This document shows, in pieces, positions 33,281 through 42,311 of a DNA stretch of 64,000 nt. This DNA comes from an uncultured Flavobacteriales bacterium (GTDB lineage Bacteria; Bacteroidota; Bacteroidia; Flavobacteriales_G; Salibacteraceae). The first letter of the stretch is position 1; every line of letters starts with the position of its first letter. Under the pieces are notes generated by a model. The model was given only the letters and a program-made list of their open reading frames with translations, had not been told where the DNA came from and did not search any database. The position numbers were made by a program, and so were the translations under genes. The stretch lies in NCBI GenBank assembly GCA_943788775.1, contig CALSRO010000003.1, positions 248,001 through 312,000 on the forward strand, read 5' to 3'.

Positions 33281-35983
33281 TTAGGAGTTTAGTGTTAAAG
33301 CCTCTTCTGTAAAAACTCTGAGACCTAAATCTGCATTGTATGAATGTATTTCGGTTACGTCTAGCGCCTGCATGAATTCCAGTATTCCCTTGGTCATTAC
33401 CTGACCAGGAACCAATATTGGAAATCCAGGAGGATATGGAATTACAAAAGATGCCGAGACAATTTCTCGACCCTTTTTCATTAATATAGCGCACTTTTCA
33501 ATGGGTAAGTTCTCGCATTTAGCCTCATTATAGGCCAAAAAGAAGGCATCACGAATGTTTCCCTCATCAGTTCTGGCGCTCTTAAACCTAGAGTGGAAAA
33601 ACGAAAAGTTCGGCAATGCCGGTAAGCGTTCGGTCAGGTTTATAACATGATCATCATGCAGCGCGGCTTCTTGTTTAGAAAATGAAGCCACACGTTCATC
33701 TAATTGCTGAGCAATTTTGATCAATACACCAATTAGCTTCGCTACCGAGCTTCTAGTTGTTCCGATGTTTGTCATAAACAAAACTGTGTTTCGTGATGTC
33801 TTATTGACTTGAATCCCGAATTGGTCCATAAGATACTTCTTCTTAAAGGTATCTCCATCAATTCCCGTGCGACCGATATATAAATTGATTTTTGTTGGGT
33901 CTAGAACAAATTCATCTTTTCTCCATTCCTGAGAGATATTCCCCCACCCCTTGTCCTTACTGTAGTATCGCTCAAAGCCTGATTTTCTATGCTCAAGCGG
34001 TATAAGGTTGGTAACGGTAAGAATGTCAAAATACTTGCGCAAGAGAGGAGTATTGGCAATTTTCATTCGAAGCATCATTGCCCGTTCCACACTTCTTTCA
34101 ACCAGTTCATTTCCTTCTAGCTCTGCTTGTCTTCTGCCCATATCAAGCGAAGCCAATATTTGATAGGAGGGTGAAGTAGAGGTATGGGTCATGTATGCTT
34201 CAATAAATGAGTCCTCGACTTTTTGAGCGAATTGTTCATCATAAATATGGATCATAGATCCTTGTCTCAAGCTGGTAAGTGTTTTGTGCGTTGATTGGGT
34301 CGCATAAACTCGAACTTTCACCATATCTGGATCTGGTAATCCATTTAAACTTTTCCCCGCTGATTTTAATGCATGATACTGCTCTCGATACTCTTCACTG
34401 CGGTACTTTTTAAGCAGTTTTTCTGCCGAGGCCATGGCCGTTCTTTTTCGGAACAAGGCTGAGAATCGTGCGTATCCAAACCATGCTTCATCCCATAAGA
34501 AGATCATATCTGGTTTAATGGCCAAAACCTCCTCCATAAATTGCTCTGCGTTGTAAACAATCCCATCGAATGTGCAATTGGTCAGCAACAGCATTTTTAC
34601 TTCATGAAGTCTTCCTGCTCTTTTGAACTCATTCAGTTTTTCCTTTATAAGTTTCAACGGAATACCACCATACATGGAATATTGCTCCAAATGATAAGAA
34701 TCCAAGTAAACCGGTTTCGCTCCGCTTAACACCAAGCCATAATGATGAGATTTATGACAATCTCTATCAATTAAAATCACGTCACCCGGCTGCACCAAAG
34801 CCTGCACTACAATTTTGTTGGCAGTACTAGTTCCATTCGTGACGAAGAAGCTTTGGCGGCTTCCAAACGCCCTCGATGCCATTTCCTGAGCCTTTTTTAA
34901 TGGTCCGGTTGGCTGTAATAACGAATCCAATCCCCCAGTCGTTGCACTTGTTTCCGCTAGGAAAATATTACGACCATAGAAGTCACCCATCTCTTTGATC
35001 CAGTTGCTCTTAAATATGCTATTTCCTCTCGAAATTGGCATGGCATGGAACACTCCAGTTGGCCGCTTACTATAACTAACAAGTGCATTATAGAATGGAG
35101 TTTCAAACCTTTCGTCAATACCTTTCAGAATATTTAAATGCAAATCAGTAAGGTCTTCTTGTCGATAGAAGATATTCCTGAAGTTATCTAAGGCCTCATT
35201 TGGTAGCTTTTCTACACTTAAGTCTGTAACAAGAAAGAGATCTAACTCTGGGCGTAGCTCCTTCACCTTCTTTCCAAGATAATTTCCAATCTCCGAAGAT
35301 CTTTTCGCAGCGGCCGTTTCAGAAAGCCAAGATGAGACGAATGGGCGGATGTTCTTTATCGAACCCTCAGCTTGAAAAGGAAAGTTGTATTTAATAATAC
35401 AACTTTGAATATTGTGGTTAAAGTTCAATGCGATCAAAGCGTCTTGAAAGGTTCGCACATGAACAACATCATAGTAAAATTCATCTTGGCGCGAATGCAG
35501 CGCTTTTAACTGATTTCGAAGGTCCTCTTGCTCTTCAAAATCAACATCATTTACAAAAAGGACTTCGAAATAATGCCCCTTTCTTTCCTTAGTTGATGTG
35601 AACTGAGCATTTGGATCCTCATTAATGTCAAGCGTCTCCGGAGATTCATAATAATAAGCTCGACTCACAAGCAATCGAACCAGTTCTTCTACGCTATTTG
35701 AGAAGGCAAAAAACTCTTTTCTTGTCAAGCAATCTTTCAGTAACGAAAGCTTTGACAGGCCAGGAAACGCCCAATATTTCTCAATTGAGGCAAGTTCATC
35801 GATGGTATTGAAGAGTGACTTTATCTGGTCCGCGTGATCGCTGTTTACATCTGCAGTAAGCTTTATTGCTGCGTCTTTTATCGTGTTCCAAAGCTCGGAT
35901 CTGTATTCTGAAACATTGTAATACTTTCTGTACGTAATGCTTGCGTTGGCTTTCGCCTTTACAGTCTGAATTTTGTCAGTCAT
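33281..35983 (-). CDS. Orn/Lys/Arg decarboxylase-like PLP enzyme
   Basis: 900 residues, longer than ordinary Orn/Lys/Arg decarboxylases (about 710-760). Residues 1-300 are an N-terminal extension without an obvious match except a receiver-like wing near 130-260. From about 305 comes the fold-type I PLP domain: TSATTGGLDSLLQPTGPLK, the FVTNGTSTANKI phosphate loop, LWDEAWFGYARF with Asp498, and STHKTLTSLRQGSMIH with PLP-binding Lys567. The C-terminal domain (about 780-900) has the family PYPPGFPILVPGQ segment. The substrate (Arg, Lys or Orn) is not decidable by eye. It overlaps the amidohydrolase gene by 4 bp. Confidence 0.9.
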   Translation of the reverse strand: MTDKIQTVKAKANASITYRKYYNVSEYRSELWNTIKDAAIKLTADVNSDHADQIKSLFNTIDELASIEKYWAFPGLSKLSLLKDCLTRKEFFAFSNSVEELVRLLVSRAYYYESPETLDINEDPNAQFTSTKERKGHYFEVLFVNDVDFEEQEDLRNQLKALHSRQDEFYYDVVHVRTFQDALIALNFNHNIQSCIIKYNFPFQAEGSIKNIRPFVSSWLSETAAAKRSSEIGNYLGKKVKELRPELDLFLVTDLSVEKLPNEALDNFRNIFYRQEDLTDLHLNILKGIDERFETPFYNALVSYSKRPTGVFHAMPISRGNSIFKSNWIKEMGDFYGRNIFLAETSATTGGLDSLLQPTGPLKKAQEMASRAFGSRQSFFVTNGTSTANKIVVQALVQPGDVILIDRDCHKSHHYGLVLSGAKPVYLDSYHLEQYSMYGGIPLKLIKEKLNEFKRAGRLHEVKMLLLTNCTFDGIVYNAEQFMEEVLAIKPDMIFLWDEAWFGYARFSALFRKRTAMASAEKLLKKYRSEEYREQYHALKSAGKSLNGLPDPDMVKVRVYATQSTHKTLTSLRQGSMIHIYDEQFAQKVEDSFIEAYMTHTSTSPSYQILASLDMGRRQAELEGNELVERSVERAMMLRMKIANTPLLRKYFDILTVTNLIPLEHRKSGFERYYSKDKGWGNISQEWRKDEFVLDPTKINLYIGRTGIDGDTFKKKYLMDQFGIQVNKTSRNTVLFMTNIGTTRSSVAKLIGVLIKIAQQLDERVASFSKQEAALHDDHVINLTERLPALPNFSFFHSRFKSARTDEGNIRDAFFLAYNEAKCENLPIEKCAILMKKGREIVSASFVIPYPPGFPILVPGQVMTKGILEFMQALDVTEIHSYNADLGLRVFTEEALTLNS

Positions 35984-36906
35984 TTGAATGCTTTTGAAAC
36001 AATTCCAGGATTAATGCCGTTGAATGGAGCTTCTATTTTATATGCAGCTTCGAGTGCATCACTTCTTGTTGGTTTTTCGATTGGTCCTAGCTGGTCAAGA
36101 TAAGGAAATTGCCGTCCATTTTGATAGATCTCAAAATTGACTTTTCTATCTCGCCAACTTTTTAGAGTTTGACCCAGCCTTAATGTTCCTTTTTCTCGAC
36201 TTCGTTGTACCCGTTCAAGATCTATTTCAAGTGGGATTATTTCATCACTTGTGTGTGCTTGATATAAGACTCTTCCATCGGGTCCACAAACAATAGATTG
36301 ACCATTGCCTCCAGCTTCCAGCCCGTTAATGTCGAAAACATAACATTGGTTTATTGCCGCTGTTGAACGAGCGATGCTTAGTTCAATTTCACGATCAATA
36401 GTATTGGTCAGTGTAGGATGAAGTATTACCTCAGCGCCCATTGTTGCTAATGTTCTAGATGTTTCTGGGAACCACATATCATAACAGATAGAAACTCCAA
36501 AACGACCTACGTTTGGCACGTCAAAAGTTAAGAATTGATCTCCACAATCCACACCTTCTTCATAAGGATAAAATGGAAACATTTTCCTATACCTTCCTAC
36601 CACCTCTCCATCTGGACTATATACTGAAGCTGTGTTGTAAATTTTACCATCCGTCTTTTCGAAAACAGAACCTGGAAGTAACCAAACTCTATGTTTTCGG
36701 GCCATTTCCCCAAAAACTTGATCAAATTCTTCTAATGGAGCAGCAAAGGCGGTCAAAGGTCCTCGAGCACATAATTCAGAAAACATCACCATTTGAACCC
36801 AAGGATAAATCCCCATCAGTAGGTCCAATTTGTATTTCATCATTGGCACATTACTATGCGCCCCACTCACATGCATTTGTACTCCAGCGATCGAAAAATT
36901 CTTCAT
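35980..36906 (-). CDS. Nitrilase-superfamily amidohydrolase
   Basis: 308 residues. The Glu-Lys-Cys triad of the carbon-nitrogen hydrolase family is complete: Glu44 in FSELC, Lys108 in YRKMFPF and Cys141 in SICYDMWFP. The C-terminal extension (about 255-308) is longer than in a minimal nitrilase. Relatives hydrolyse N-carbamoylputrescine, formamide, aliphatic amides or omega-amides. In this operon an amine-derived amide is a likely substrate, which is inference. Its stop codon overlaps the decarboxylase start (ATGA). Confidence 0.9.
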   Translation of the reverse strand: MKNFSIAGVQMHVSGAHSNVPMMKYKLDLLMGIYPWVQMVMFSELCARGPLTAFAAPLEEFDQVFGEMARKHRVWLLPGSVFEKTDGKIYNTASVYSPDGEVVGRYRKMFPFYPYEEGVDCGDQFLTFDVPNVGRFGVSICYDMWFPETSRTLATMGAEVILHPTLTNTIDREIELSIARSTAAINQCYVFDINGLEAGGNGQSIVCGPDGRVLYQAHTSDEIIPLEIDLERVQRSREKGTLRLGQTLKSWRDRKVNFEIYQNGRQFPYLDQLGPIEKPTRSDALEAAYKIEAPFNGINPGIVSKAFK

Positions 36907-36936
36907 CTATTTCAAATATAGTTTTATTGAACTCGC

Positions 36937-38262
36937 TTAAGCTCTATTCGTCAATTTCAGCAATTCTTGTTCAATTATATCAAGTCCTCTGTGCAATTGC
37001 TCATCTGTAATAACCAATGGACTAAGGACGCGAATTACATTTTTATGTGTTCCAGCACTTAATAAGATTAAACCTTGATCCGCACATGCTAGCATAAGAT
37101 CACGGCATAATTCGGAATCCGGCTGCCAAGGATCTCCATCCTTTACAAGTGGAAAGGCGACCATTGCGCCTAACCCTCTGACTTCGCCAATTTCAGGGCA
37201 CTTTTCACGAAGTGCTTCAAATCGAGATCGACAAATTTCACCAACTTTTCTTCCAAGTTCGTTGATGTTGATTTCCTTCATATACCTAATATTTGCCAGT
37301 GCTGCTGCTGCACACACAGGGTTGCCAGGATATGTACCTCCGATAGTGCCCGGGCTCACCGAGTCCATGATTTCGGCTTTCCCAATAACACAACCAATTG
37401 GCATGCCACCTCCCATGGATTTCGCCCAAGTTGTAATATCTGGAGTAACATCATAATGATGATAAGCCGCCCAATCTCCCGTTCTACCGAATCCGCTTTG
37501 AACTTCATCCAGAATTAATAGAATTCCAAATTCATCACACAACTTTCTCAATTCAGTCATATATGCTTTTGGCATGGGTACAAAACCGCCTTCACCCTGC
37601 ACTGGTTCTACGATAACCGCTGCGCAATTGTAAGGATCTACAGTAGCTAGTAGTGATTCCCTTAAGAGCATTATCTCGCGTTTCACGAAATCATCATAAG
37701 TTAGACCTCGACCATATCTGAAATGATTTGGAAACCGGAATCGATAAATTTCAGGAGCAAACGGCCCACAGTTAAGTTTATAAGCTGGTTTGGCCGTTAA
37801 GCTCATGGCCATCATTGTTCTCCCGTGAAAGGCATCACTGAAACAAATAACACCCTGTCTTTTTGTGGCCTGACGAGCAATTTTAATCGCATTCTCCACG
37901 CTCTCAGCTCCAGTGCATGTGAGCATTACTTTGGTCTTTTCTCCATGCGGGAAAAGTGATATTAACTCTTCTGCTAATTCCATATATACGTCATACGTTG
38001 CCACATTGAAACAAGTATGTATCAACTTCGCACTTTGTTCTTGTATGGCTTTGACCACTGGTTCTGGACAATGACCAGAATTAAGGACACCAATGCCACC
38101 ACCAAAGTCAATCAATTCGCGGCCATCGGCATCCGTAATGATCGCACCTTTTGCACTAACAGCTGTGGAAGGATTGAACACTCCAACACCGTTTGTAACC
38201 ACCTCTTTTCTCCTTTCAAAGAGTGCTTCGCTGTTTATTTTATCGACCACTATTTCAGCCAT
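36937..38262 (-). CDS. Class III aminotransferase (GabT-like)
   Basis: 441 residues, first gene of the operon. Fold-type I, class III PLP aminotransferase: the GAESVENAIKIAR phosphate-binding segment at 118-130, DAFHGRT near 143-149, EPVQGEGGF near 219-227, DEVQSGFGRTG (Asp252, Gln255) and the PLP lysine Lys281 in TWAKSMGGGMPIG. The closest known enzymes act on 4-aminobutyrate, ornithine or diamines. The next gene starts 30 bp downstream. The gene is divergent from recR, with an A/T-rich promoter gap. Confidence 0.93.
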   Translation of the reverse strand: MAEIVVDKINSEALFERRKEVVTNGVGVFNPSTAVSAKGAIITDADGRELIDFGGGIGVLNSGHCPEPVVKAIQEQSAKLIHTCFNVATYDVYMELAEELISLFPHGEKTKVMLTCTGAESVENAIKIARQATKRQGVICFSDAFHGRTMMAMSLTAKPAYKLNCGPFAPEIYRFRFPNHFRYGRGLTYDDFVKREIMLLRESLLATVDPYNCAAVIVEPVQGEGGFVPMPKAYMTELRKLCDEFGILLILDEVQSGFGRTGDWAAYHHYDVTPDITTWAKSMGGGMPIGCVIGKAEIMDSVSPGTIGGTYPGNPVCAAAALANIRYMKEININELGRKVGEICRSRFEALREKCPEIGEVRGLGAMVAFPLVKDGDPWQPDSELCRDLMLACADQGLILLSAGTHKNVIRVLSPLVITDEQLHRGLDIIEQELLKLTNRA

Positions 38263-38397
38263 GATTTGTATGTATATAAAATTTAGCGCGAAATTAGAAA
38301 TAGCGCAATCTTCAGGAGATTTATGAGCATTTATTTTTTCCAGGATTCCATATCGATTTAGTCCATTGGTTTATTGGAAGAAATTACCTTCGCCAAC

Positions 38398-39018
38398 ATG
38401 GATTTACCCTCTAAACTTCTGGAGAAAACAGTGGAGCATTTTGAATCTTTGCCCGGTGTTGGACGAAGAACGGCAATGCGTTATGCATTGCAACTACTCA
38501 AGCTACCACCTAAAGTAGGTGAAGACTTTGGAGAATCAATTAAGAAATTGGTGACCGAACTTGGATTTTGTAGTATTTGCCACAACATTGCGGATAATGA
38601 TTTATGCCAAGTCTGTTCGCATCCAAAAAGAGATCAAAGCACAATTTGTGTAGTTGAAGATTTGCGGGATTTATTGGCCATTGAATCTACTTCACAATAT
38701 TTCGGAGTTTATCATGTGCTTGGCGGAGTTATTAGTCCTATGGATGGAATTTCTCCATCTGATTTACATATTGAATCACTTGTAATACGAACAAATCAAC
38801 CTACAATAAATGAGGTGATTTTTGCACTTCCATCCACCATGGAAGGTGATACTACATGTTTTTACCTCTATAAAAAATTAGCGGCCTCTGTCGTAAAAAT
38901 AACTTCGCTTTCAAGAGGTGTTGCTGTTGGAAATGATCTTCAGTATACGGATGAAGTTACTTTGGGACGTTCCATTCTATCTCGATTGCCTTATGAATCA
39001 TCATTTAAAACTATATAG
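38398..39018 (+). CDS. recR: Recombination protein RecR
   Basis: 206 residues from the ATG at 38398, the usual RecR length; an in-frame TTG at 38374 would add eight residues. RecR works with RecFO to load RecA at gaps. It has an HhH motif near 15-28 (ESLPGVGRRTAMRYA), a zinc finger with Cys58, Cys61, Cys70 and Cys73, and a Toprim domain from about 80 (TICVVEDLRDLLAIE, then GVYHVLGGVISPMDGI). A -7-like TACCTTCG at 38386-38393 supports the inner start. Confidence 0.95.
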   Translation: MDLPSKLLEKTVEHFESLPGVGRRTAMRYALQLLKLPPKVGEDFGESIKKLVTELGFCSICHNIADNDLCQVCSHPKRDQSTICVVEDLRDLLAIESTSQYFGVYHVLGGVISPMDGISPSDLHIESLVIRTNQPTINEVIFALPSTMEGDTTCFYLYKKLAASVVKITSLSRGVAVGNDLQYTDEVTLGRSILSRLPYESSFKTI

Positions 39019-39065
39019 AGTTTATTCCTCAATTCTATTCATATGAATTGCAGTAGTTCACATTT

Positions 39066-41003
39066 ATGAAATTAAGCATCATCATAGTTAACTTCAACGT
39101 AAAGTATTTCTTAGCAAACTGCCTGACATCTGCTTTAAAGGCTATTGAAGGACTGAATGCTGAAATCATTGTGGTTGACAACGCTTCCAAGGATGGAAGT
39201 GACGTGATGATGCAAAATGCTTTTCCACAAATTCAATACATATATCTGATAGAGAACGTGGGTTTTTCACGTGCCAATAATGTCGGAATTTTGAGGGCAA
39301 AAGGAGAATTTATTTTACTACTAAATCCTGATACTGTAGTTCAAGAAAATTCATTCGTATCGTGTGTTGAATTTCTTGAGGACAATCCTAATGTGGGTGG
39401 TCTTGGGGTAAAAATGATTGATGGAATGGGCAACTTTCTGCCCGAAAGCAAAAGAGGTCTACCAACCCCATTGGTGGCATTTTACAAAATCTTCGGCTTA
39501 GCCAGTTTATTCCCCAATTCTGAAAAATTTGGGAAATATCACCTTGGATTCCTAAATAAGAACTCTAATCACAAGGTTGAAGTGTTGAGCGGAGCATACA
39601 TGATGATGCCAAAAAGGGTATTGGATCAAATCGGATACCTCGATGAAGACTACTTTATGTATGGAGAAGACATAGATCTAAGTTTCAGAATTTTAAAAGC
39701 TGGCTTCAAAAACCAATATTTCGCAGGAACAACCATCATTCACTATAAAGGAGAGAGCACCAAAAAAGACAGTATCAATTATGTCTTTGTGTTCTATCGA
39801 GCAATGATCATTTTCGCTCGGAAACATTTTGAAAAGGGAAGTGCATCCACATTCAGTGCTATCATCAGCATAGCGATATACTTCAGAGCTTTTATCGCAC
39901 TTGTGAGGCGCTTGCTCGGTCGAAGGTGGCAAATGATGCTTGATGCCCTTGTCATCTATACGGCATTTATTTTCAGCACTCACTTTTATGAGCAGGTGGC
40001 TAACAAAGACTTCTCCGAGTCTTTTATTATGACGTTGATACCCATATACTCTATCGTGTTTTCAATTGTGTTAGGACTGACAGGTAGTCATGACCAGCCC
40101 TTTCGTTGGATCAAGCTGCTTAGTGGATGGTTTGCAGGTATAATGACACTACTTGCCTTCTACGCCTTGCTCCCAGAGGTGTTGAGATTTTCACGAGCCG
40201 TTATACTTATTGGTTCATTATCTGGGCTTGTACTTGCCATACTATGGCGAATTATTGCAAGTAAAATTTCTAGTGGTGGGCTTAAAATAGGGAATCCTTT
40301 TCCAAATCGAAGGTTAGTTTTAGGTAATTCGAAATCTTTAGCTACGGTTCAGAAACTATTGACCCAGACAAAAATTGAAAATCAGTTTTTGGCAGGTTTA
40401 TCTCATAACACGAATAAACCCGATCGTTTTATTGGGGGCATACATGATTTACAAAAGGCGATACTTGAATTCAAAGTAGAAGAAATAATCATTGACAATT
40501 CGACAATAGACTTTAAAACTACTATTGGACTAATTGAAGAGTCATGTGAAAACCAATTTGAAATCAAAATCTTAAATGGATCTTGGTTTATTGGACCTCA
40601 ATTGGTAGTTAAATCACACGTTTATTCAAGAGGGAATGAGTTGTATTTGGTCAATGAAAAATCAATTAAACGTCAAAAAACGATTTCCGATTTCTTGCTG
40701 ACACTTGTAAGTGTTTTATTCTTTCCAATCATTATATGGTTTGTTGACAATAAATCAAAGTACTTCAAAAACATTTTCAAGATACTCAATGGATCTATGA
40801 CTTGGATTGGTTTGGATTCTCGCGGCAGTGATGCTGATCTTCCAAAAATTAAATCTGGGGTTTTACACCCATCCATGGATATTATTTGGAAAAAAAACGA
40901 ATCGGAGCAAGCGTTTAATGCCAATGTAACATATGTTACTTCGCCTATTATCATTAACGATATTCAACTCTACTTCAGTAATTTGCACCACCTTGGTAAC
41001 TGA
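39066..41003 (+). CDS. GT2 glycosyltransferase fused to degenerate sugar-phosphate transferase
   Basis: 645 residues. Residues 1-250 are a family 2 glycosyltransferase (SIIIVNFNVKYFLANCL, EIIVVDNASKDGS, LLNPDTVV, and MYGEDIDLSFRI). About 260-400 hold several membrane segments, then an NAD-binding-like part (RRLVLGNSKSLATVQKLL near 418). The end resembles a polyisoprenyl-phosphate hexose-1-phosphate transferase: membrane helix about 541-559 after KRQKTISDF, then NGSMTWIGLDS (575-585) in the place of the family's G-x-MS-x-VGPRP. The catalytic part between these two is missing. It is probably active only as a glycosyltransferase. Confidence 0.85.
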   Translation: MKLSIIIVNFNVKYFLANCLTSALKAIEGLNAEIIVVDNASKDGSDVMMQNAFPQIQYIYLIENVGFSRANNVGILRAKGEFILLLNPDTVVQENSFVSCVEFLEDNPNVGGLGVKMIDGMGNFLPESKRGLPTPLVAFYKIFGLASLFPNSEKFGKYHLGFLNKNSNHKVEVLSGAYMMMPKRVLDQIGYLDEDYFMYGEDIDLSFRILKAGFKNQYFAGTTIIHYKGESTKKDSINYVFVFYRAMIIFARKHFEKGSASTFSAIISIAIYFRAFIALVRRLLGRRWQMMLDALVIYTAFIFSTHFYEQVANKDFSESFIMTLIPIYSIVFSIVLGLTGSHDQPFRWIKLLSGWFAGIMTLLAFYALLPEVLRFSRAVILIGSLSGLVLAILWRIIASKISSGGLKIGNPFPNRRLVLGNSKSLATVQKLLTQTKIENQFLAGLSHNTNKPDRFIGGIHDLQKAILEFKVEEIIIDNSTIDFKTTIGLIEESCENQFEIKILNGSWFIGPQLVVKSHVYSRGNELYLVNEKSIKRQKTISDFLLTLVSVLFFPIIIWFVDNKSKYFKNIFKILNGSMTWIGLDSRGSDADLPKIKSGVLHPSMDIIWKKNESEQAFNANVTYVTSPIIINDIQLYFSNLHHLGN

Positions 41004-41032
41004 TGGTCTGGCTTTTGCTTACAAATGATATA

Positions 41033-41040
41033 TAAATTTG
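41033..41040 (+). promoter_or_regulatory. -7 element of the small lipoprotein gene
   Basis: TAAATTTG matches the consensus exactly, 5 bases before the ATG at 41046. Confidence 0.5.
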
Positions 41041-41045
41041 TAGTT

Positions 41046-41273
41046 ATGACTCAATTCATTCGTAGGTTCTTCACAGTGATATTAGTTAGTTCCTTTTTAT
41101 TTCCTTCATGCATGGTGCTGGATGGAGGAAATGGCTACCGCAAGAAAAATAAATGTTGTGGTATTATTAAATGTGATATACACAGAAATTCACAAAAACG
41201 TAAGCACAAACATGCGGTGACAGCGCACAAAAGCCTCAAGAAAAAAGAGAAGCGAATTAAGCGTGGTTACTAG
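41046..41273 (+). CDS. Small basic lipoprotein
   Basis: 75 residues from the ATG at 41046; an in-frame ATG at 41025 lies upstream of a perfect -7 element. The signal FFTVILVSSFLFPSC gives a lipobox with Cys near 22. The mature part has a CCGIIKC cysteine cluster followed by a strongly basic tail (KRKHKHAVTAHKSLKKKEKRIKR). Small basic lipoproteins of this kind are widespread and of unknown function. It is convergent with mltG, 3 bp apart. Confidence 0.7.
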   Translation: MTQFIRRFFTVILVSSFLFPSCMVLDGGNGYRKKNKCCGIIKCDIHRNSQKRKHKHAVTAHKSLKKKEKRIKRGY

Positions 41274-41276
41274 ATC

Positions 41277-42311
41277 TTACCTGTAAATCTTTCTCGCGTT
41301 TAGCGCCTTTTGATATCGCTTCGCATTGTTAACATGATCTCTATAGGTAACTGCAAAATTATGGTATCCTGAAAAATCATCCTTGGCACACATGAATATG
41401 TAGTTGTGTTGATCTGCGTTGAGCACGGCATCTATTGAAGTTGTTTCTGGAAGCAGTATTGGCCCTGGAGGCAAACCAGCATTTTTGTATGTATTATAAG
41501 GACTATCTACTTGCTTATGCACGTTTAGCACTCGTTTTATCGTATAGTCACCAATGGCGTGAATAAGAGTTGGATCAGATTCTAATCGCATCCCCATCCG
41601 AATCCTGTTTAGATACAACCCAGCCACCACTGACCTTTCATCAACATGAGCCGCTTGTTCGGACTGTACTATTGACGCCAGCGTTGAAATTTCAGATTGT
41701 GACAGCCCAATCACACCAGCTTTTTGCTTTCTTTCTTCGGTCCAAAACCTCTTATACTCCCTAGCCATGCGTTCTACAAATTCCTCGGCAGAAGTATTCC
41801 AATAAAACTCGTAGGTATTAGGAATAAACATCGTAAAAATGGTTGTGGTGTTGAAACCATATCTCATGCAAAAGCCTGGATCATTTAATAGGATTATCAG
41901 TTCTAGACTATCCGATTCAATGCTGTTTGAAACATTCGACACCAACTCAGATTTGGTGCGCACTGATCTAATAACTACCGACAAAGGTTTGTTCTCACTT
42001 CTCAAAACATTAACCAATTGGTTGTTATTCATTCCATCTGTAATCACATACCTCCCTGGTTTGATATGGGCATCATACTTTTTATAGTGTGAAACCCACC
42101 TAAAAGTGTTGGAATCTTCAATTACCTCATTAACAGCCAAATATTTGATGAGATCGTCAAATTCCCAATCCGATTGAATAAATAGCGATTTTGAAGACTC
42201 TGTGATTGTAACATTTGGTTTAAAGAATCTCTGATAATAATCCCAGGTGAGCCAAGATCCTGTTAATATCAATGCCAAGAATAAGCCACTAATAAACTTC
42301 CAAGTTTTCAC
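41277..42311 (-). CDS. mltG: Endolytic murein transglycosylase MltG
   Basis: 344 residues with one N-terminal membrane segment (about 5-24). It cuts nascent peptidoglycan to end glycan strands. The YceG/MltG signature is STLASIVQSEQAAHVDERSVVAGLYLNR, where the conserved glutamate follows Gln-Ser (family form VxKE), then the MGMRLESDPTLIHAIG and NTYKNAGLPPGPI segments. It is the last gene of a three-gene chain with dapF and a GNAT gene, each overlapping by 4 bp. Confidence 0.93.
   Translation of the reverse strand: MKTWKFISGLFLALILTGSWLTWDYYQRFFKPNVTITESSKSLFIQSDWEFDDLIKYLAVNEVIEDSNTFRWVSHYKKYDAHIKPGRYVITDGMNNNQLVNVLRSENKPLSVVIRSVRTKSELVSNVSNSIESDSLELIILLNDPGFCMRYGFNTTTIFTMFIPNTYEFYWNTSAEEFVERMAREYKRFWTEERKQKAGVIGLSQSEISTLASIVQSEQAAHVDERSVVAGLYLNRIRMGMRLESDPTLIHAIGDYTIKRVLNVHKQVDSPYNTYKNAGLPPGPILLPETTSIDAVLNADQHNYIFMCAKDDFSGYHNFAVTYRDHVNNAKRYQKALNARKIYR

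Noticed and set aside
33279-33494. Upstream extension of the ATP-grasp frame
   Set aside because: Those 72 codons lie inside the decarboxylase gene's conserved C-terminal part; the start 2 bp after the decarboxylase stop fits the operon.
36513-37010. 165-codon open frame opposite the amidohydrolase and aminotransferase
   Set aside because: Crosses two minus-strand genes with intact catalytic motifs; no domain of its own.
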